In this document: in pieces, positions 60,611 to 64,000 of the stretch
Numbering within the stretch: position 1 is the first letter of the stretch
How the letters are laid out: each line of letters opens with the position of its first letter
Assembly: GCF_017876575.1 (NCBI RefSeq)
Contig: NZ_JAGIOE010000001.1
Span: forward strand, 1,116,001-1,180,000
Direction of reading: 5' to 3'
Length of the DNA stretch: 64,000 bases
Source: Paeniglutamicibacter psychrophenolicus
GTDB lineage: Bacteria > Actinomycetota > Actinomycetes > Actinomycetales > Micrococcaceae
Notes under the pieces: generated by a model
What the model was told of the DNA's origin: nothing
Database searches by the model: none
What the model saw: only the letters and a program-made list of their open reading frames with translations
Translations under genes and position numbers: made by a program

Positions 60611-61786
60611 TTAGGCCGTGGGCTGCGGGGAGTAGGCCGGGAGCACGGTGTCGTTGTCGGCGCCGAGCATCGGGGGAGCGGTGCGTACCTGTGGGCGTTG
60701 GCCGCGGAAGTTCACCGGGAAGGCTACCTGCTTCAGGTCCCCGATGACAGGGTGGTCCGCGATTTGGACCATGTCCAGGGCCGCGGTGTGCGGGTGGGCG
60801 TAGACCTCATCCAGCGAACGGATCGGTGAGGCCGGGACACCGGACACGGCGAACAACTCGCACCACTGCGTTGCGGTCTTGGCCTTCAGCGCCTTTTCCA
60901 GCTCGATGTTCAGCCGCTCGCGGTTGGCCAGCCGGCCGTTGTTGGTGGCCAAATCCGCGTCCGCGCCCAGATCCGGGCGGTCGATCGCGGCGCAGAGCTT
61001 TTGCCACATGGCATCGTTGCCCACGGCGATGACGAAGTAGTCATCCTGCGCCTGGTACGCCTGGTAGGGCACCAGGTTCGGGTGCCCGGAGCCCAGCGGG
61101 CCCGGGGTGATGCCGTCGTCGAAGTAGTTGGTCGCCCAGTTCACGTGCAGCGCCAGCTGGCACTCGTACAGCGAGGTGGTCACGTACTGGCCCAGCCCCG
61201 TGCGGCCGCGCTCCACCAGTGCGGCGAGCAGGCCGATGATCCCGAAGAGGGAGGCGCCAAGGTCGCCCATGGCGAAGCCCGCCTTCAGCGGTGCACCTCC
61301 GGGTTCCCCGGTCAGCGACATCAGCCCGCCGGCGGCCTGGGCGATCATGTCGTAGCCCGGCTCGTCGCGCAGCGGACCGTGGTCGCCGAACGCGGAGATG
61401 TGCAAGATGACCAGCTTGGGGTAGCGCTCGGAGAGCAGCTTGTAGTCGAAGATGCGCTGCAGGCCGGAGCCCGGGCGGAAGTTCTCCACCAGCACGTCGG
61501 CCTCGGCGAGCATGCGGTGCACGATTTCCTGGCCCTCGGCGGATTTCAGGTCGATGGTGACCGACTTCTTGCCGCGGTTGATGGCCAGGTAGTAGGTGGC
61601 ATCGGTGCCGGCGACCGGCGGGCCCCAGGAGCGGGTGGGGTCCCCGCCCTGCGGGTGCTCGACCTTGGTGACATCCGCGCCCAGGTCCGCAAGGGACATG
61701 GTGGCGTAGGGGCCGGCGAGGATCTTGGAGAGGTCGACGACCTTGATGCCGGCCAGCGGGCCGGTGGGGGTGGTGTGCTTGTCCAT
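60611..61786 (-). CDS. Class III CoA-transferase (CaiB/BaiF family)
   Basis: The 391-residue protein has GIKVVDLSKILAGPYATM (13-30), NRGKKSVTIDL, VENFRPG and the catalytic Asp146 (EPGYDMIAQAAGG). The set resembles succinyl-CoA:glutarate CoA-transferases. Within the beta-oxidation run it should activate the imported acid with CoA from succinyl-CoA or acetyl-CoA. It is distinct from the CoA-transferase at 2.2 kb and only distantly similar. Confidence 0.9.
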   Translation of the reverse strand: MDKHTTPTGPLAGIKVVDLSKILAGPYATMSLADLGADVTKVEHPQGGDPTRSWGPPVAGTDATYYLAINRGKKSVTIDLKSAEGQEIVHRMLAEADVLVENFRPGSGLQRIFDYKLLSERYPKLVILHISAFGDHGPLRDEPGYDMIAQAAGGLMSLTGEPGGAPLKAGFAMGDLGASLFGIIGLLAALVERGRTGLGQYVTTSLYECQLALHVNWATNYFDDGITPGPLGSGHPNLVPYQAYQAQDDYFVIAVGNDAMWQKLCAAIDRPDLGADADLATNNGRLANRERLNIELEKALKAKTATQWCELFAVSGVPASPIRSLDEVYAHPHTAALDMVQIADHPVIGDLKQVAFPVNFRGQRPQVRTAPPMLGADNDTVLPAYSPQPTA

Positions 61787-61808
61787 GGGTATCAGTCTTT
61801 CCCGGTGC

Positions 61809-63500
61809 TTACTTGAAGACCTTGAGGGCGGCCTCGCGCGGCACCGCGGTGCCGTCGACGAGCTCGTCGAGCCAGTGCAGGGCGACCGGCAGGGTGCCGG
61901 TGTGGCCGTTGACGATCGAATCGAGGTAGGAGTTGGCGACCAGCAGCTTGCGGTATCCGGTGGCGGAGGTCGACTCGTGGATGCCCTGTTCGAGCAGCAA
62001 CGTGGCCATGATGCCCTGGGCCATTGCGTTGGTGTAGTGCCCGATCAATGCCTGGGCGTCCTCGTTCTCGCCTTCCAGCAGCGCATCTCCGCGGGTGCGC
62101 AGCTCACGCCAGAGCTCGGTGAGCTGGGCGGCGCCGGGGGCCGCGTCGGTGGCGGCCAGGGCCTCGAGCTTGGCTTCCATGTCCGCGGCGATTCCCCTGT
62201 GGGCGCCGTACTGCTTCATGCAGCGCAGCACGTCCAGCGCGATGACGTTGGAGGAACCCTCCCAGATGGAGCCCAGGTGCGAGTCGCGCAGCAGGCGGGA
62301 GTTGGGCCAGTCCTCGATGTAGCCGTTGCCGCCGCGGACCTCCATGGCCTCGCCGGTGACCCAGCGGGCCTTCTTGCAGACGTAGTGCTTGGCTATCGGG
62401 GTCAGCACGCGGATCAGCGACTTGGCGTTCTCGTCCCCGGCGTCTGCCTTCTGCAGCATGTCGCCGGAGTGGAAGATCAGCCCGAGGGCCGCCTCGGTTT
62501 CCAGGGCCAGCGGCAGGATGGTGTTGCGCATCAGCGGCTGCTGCATGAGCGGCTTGCCGAAGACGACGCGTGACCGGGCGTGCTCCACCGATTCGTGCAC
62601 GGCGCGGCGCATGAGCGCCGCGGCACGCATGGCGTTGGACAGGCGCGAGGTGTTGATCATCTCGGCCATCTGCTTGAATCCGCGGTCCAGCTCCCCGACC
62701 TGCAGCGCGTAGGCACCATCCAGGGTGATCTCGCCCGAGGGCATCGAGCGGGTGCCGAGCTTGTCCTTGAGCCGGTCGATCACGTACGAGTTGCGGGTGC
62801 CGTCCGGCAGCACCTTGGGCAGCATGAACAGGCCAACGCCGCGGGTGGTGTCATCGCCGCCCGGGTACTTGGCCAGGGTCAGCACCACGTCGGCGTCCGG
62901 GTTGGAGGTGAACCACTTCTTGCCGGACAGGCGCCAGGCGTCCCCGTCCCGAACCGCCTGGGTTTCGGTCATCGCGATGTCGGTGCCGGCCTGGGTTTCG
63001 GTCATGAACATGCCGCCGGTGAAGCGGGTGTCCGCGTCGGTGGAGGTGAGCCCGTCGATGTAGGGGGCGAAGAGCTCGGGGTCGCCGAACTTGCGCAGCG
63101 TCCGGGCCGCGGCGTCGGTCATAGAGACCGGGCAGGCCAGGCCGAACTCGGCCTGCACGAAGACGTAGCTCATGGCGTACTTGGCCAGGTGCGGGGGGGT
63201 GTTCTCCCAGCCGTGGATGCCGCGGTGCGAGAGCGCCGAGAGGCCGTAGGTCTCGTAGGCGGCCCGGGAGAGCTCGATGTAGCTTGGGTGGTAGGTGATC
63301 TTGTCCACGCGCTTGCCGTCGCGGTCGAAGTGCTCCAGGGTCGGCTTGTTCTTGTCGGCGATGTCGGCCAGCGGGGCCAGGCGTTCGGCGACATCGCGGC
63401 CGAGTTCGGTCAGCACGGGAACGAGCTTCTCGCGGTCCTCGGGGCCGAGGTAGCGTTCGATCAGGGGCAGCAGGGCCGGGTCGCTGGTGGCAAAATTCAT
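61809..63500 (-). CDS. Acyl-CoA dehydrogenase, large form (AidB/FadE-like)
   Basis: The 563-residue protein has the acyl-CoA dehydrogenase core (FTGGMFMTETQAGTDIAMTE, LSGKKWFTSNPDADV, KDKLGTRSMPSGEITLDGA) and an extended C-terminus after EGSSNVIALDVLR, which holds a helical bundle as in AidB and large FadE proteins. ATG 63500 is preferred; GTG 63509 with GAAAG before it is possible. Second dehydrogenase in the cluster, presumably for a different chain length than the glutaryl-CoA-type enzyme. Confidence 0.85.
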   Translation of the reverse strand: MNFATSDPALLPLIERYLGPEDREKLVPVLTELGRDVAERLAPLADIADKNKPTLEHFDRDGKRVDKITYHPSYIELSRAAYETYGLSALSHRGIHGWENTPPHLAKYAMSYVFVQAEFGLACPVSMTDAAARTLRKFGDPELFAPYIDGLTSTDADTRFTGGMFMTETQAGTDIAMTETQAVRDGDAWRLSGKKWFTSNPDADVVLTLAKYPGGDDTTRGVGLFMLPKVLPDGTRNSYVIDRLKDKLGTRSMPSGEITLDGAYALQVGELDRGFKQMAEMINTSRLSNAMRAAALMRRAVHESVEHARSRVVFGKPLMQQPLMRNTILPLALETEAALGLIFHSGDMLQKADAGDENAKSLIRVLTPIAKHYVCKKARWVTGEAMEVRGGNGYIEDWPNSRLLRDSHLGSIWEGSSNVIALDVLRCMKQYGAHRGIAADMEAKLEALAATDAAPGAAQLTELWRELRTRGDALLEGENEDAQALIGHYTNAMAQGIMATLLLEQGIHESTSATGYRKLLVANSYLDSIVNGHTGTLPVALHWLDELVDGTAVPREAALKVFK

Positions 63501-63559
63501 CGGTTTCACGTGTCTTTCAGGATTTGTTGGGAGAAGTGCGGGGTGGGGCCGGAGCGCGA

Positions 63560-64000
63560 CTAGCCGGTGACGGCGTCGACTTCGCGGTTGGCCCAGGCCT
63601 TGCCGCGCAGCAGGACGCTCATGCAGATGATCGACAGCGCCACGTAGCCCAGGGCCAGCAACACCACGGGCCAGATGGAGCCGGTGGAGGTGAGCAACGC
63701 CTGGGAAACGAACGGGGCGGTGCCGGCGAAGACGGCGGTGGAGAGCTGGTAGGCCACGGAGATCCCGGTGTAGCGGATGTGCGTGGGGAACAGCTGGGCC
63801 AGCACCCCGGCCAGGGCGGAGTAGTACATGGCATGCGGTGCGGTGGCCAGCACCATGCCGATCATGGCCAGGGCGAAGTTGCCGGTCTGGATCATGAAGA
63901 ACATCAGCGGCAGCAGCACGATCTCCGGCAGCAGCATCCACAGCACCGCCTTTTTCACGTCGATCTTCGAGGCCAGGATGGCGCCGAAGGGCTGGATGAC
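63560..64000 (-). CDS. MHS-family MFS transporter, C-terminal part (gene runs past the window)
   Basis: The frame is open from the right window edge to the TAG at 63560, so only the last 146 residues are seen. Four to five helices are present, with the MHS segment LFPTHIRYTGISVAYQLS and a KAW-rich tail. It resembles the two ShiA-like carriers at 28 and 31 kb in family but not closely. As the upstream gene of the beta-oxidation run, it is the likely uptake system for its acid. Confidence 0.8.
   Translation of the reverse strand, partial: VIQPFGAILASKIDVKKAVLWMLLPEIVLLPLMFFMIQTGNFALAMIGMVLATAPHAMYYSALAGVLAQLFPTHIRYTGISVAYQLSTAVFAGTAPFVSQALLTSTGSIWPVVLLALGYVALSIICMSVLLRGKAWANREVDAVTG

Overview
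The window is a high-GC actinobacterial chromosome segment. Gene content, codon use and the compact, often overlapping operons fit the Arthrobacter / Paeniglutamicibacter / Glutamicibacter group (Micrococcaceae), but no rRNA or other species marker is present, so the genus is an inference. It reads as a catabolic region: about fifty protein genes, mostly transporters, dehydrogenases, CoA-thioester enzymes and local regulators. No tRNA, rRNA, CRISPR array or intact insertion sequence was seen.

Layout. 1-1.35 kb: the end of an aldehyde dehydrogenase and a 5'-truncated zinc alcohol dehydrogenase. 1.4-5.8 kb: a MatC-like dicarboxylate carrier, a class III CoA-transferase and a crotonase-fold protein that lacks the hydratase glutamates, divergent from an IclR regulator across three GGTTCA half-sites; probably uptake, CoA activation and decarboxylation of a small diacid. 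5.8-9.0 kb: an M20 amidohydrolase and a two-gene membrane transporter (DUF5058 plus partner) behind a tandem glycine riboswitch. 9.2-15.3 kb: a complete ribose operon rbsR-A-C-B-K-D with a strong promoter and a 34-bp perfect palindrome made of two abutting LacI boxes. 15.4-21.8 kb: a 2128-residue DUF4011 / helicase / nuclease-like protein, a possible defence factor. 22.0-24.8 kb: a MarR-controlled drug exporter and a DUF1684 protein.

25.2-45.4 kb is a large plus-strand catabolic region: three flavoprotein dehydrogenases of the fumarate reductase / ketosteroid dehydrogenase fold, two ShiA-like MHS transporters, a shikimate/quinate dehydrogenase-like enzyme, LysR and IclR regulators, a Gfo/Idh/MocA oxidoreductase, a xylose-isomerase-like TIM barrel, an aldo/keto reductase, a YciI protein, a zinc alcohol dehydrogenase, an SDR and a TctCBA transporter. 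The best joint reading is uptake and oxidation/dehydration of a quinate/shikimate-like or other polyhydroxylated ring acid; the exact substrate cannot be read from the sequence.

45.5-50.7 kb: a fructose PTS operon (fruR-fruK-fruA-ptsH, minus strand). Next to it lies a YefM-YoeB toxin-antitoxin pair caught between the intact ptsH 3' end and a second degraded copy of that end with its terminator. 51.0-54.6 kb: a saccharopine-dehydrogenase-like enzyme, an amino-acid permease and a TetR regulator with three 26-bp-spaced repeats upstream. 54.9-56.1 kb: a visibly AT-richer two-gene cassette, a two-TM GAF-like protein plus a 106-residue protein of unknown function. 56.4-64 kb: a minus-strand set (thiolase, hydroxyacyl-CoA dehydrogenase, enoyl-CoA hydratase, glutaryl-CoA-dehydrogenase-like enzyme, CoA-transferase, second acyl-CoA dehydrogenase, MHS transporter) sufficient for uptake and beta-oxidation of a C5/C6 dicarboxylate such as glutarate or adipate.
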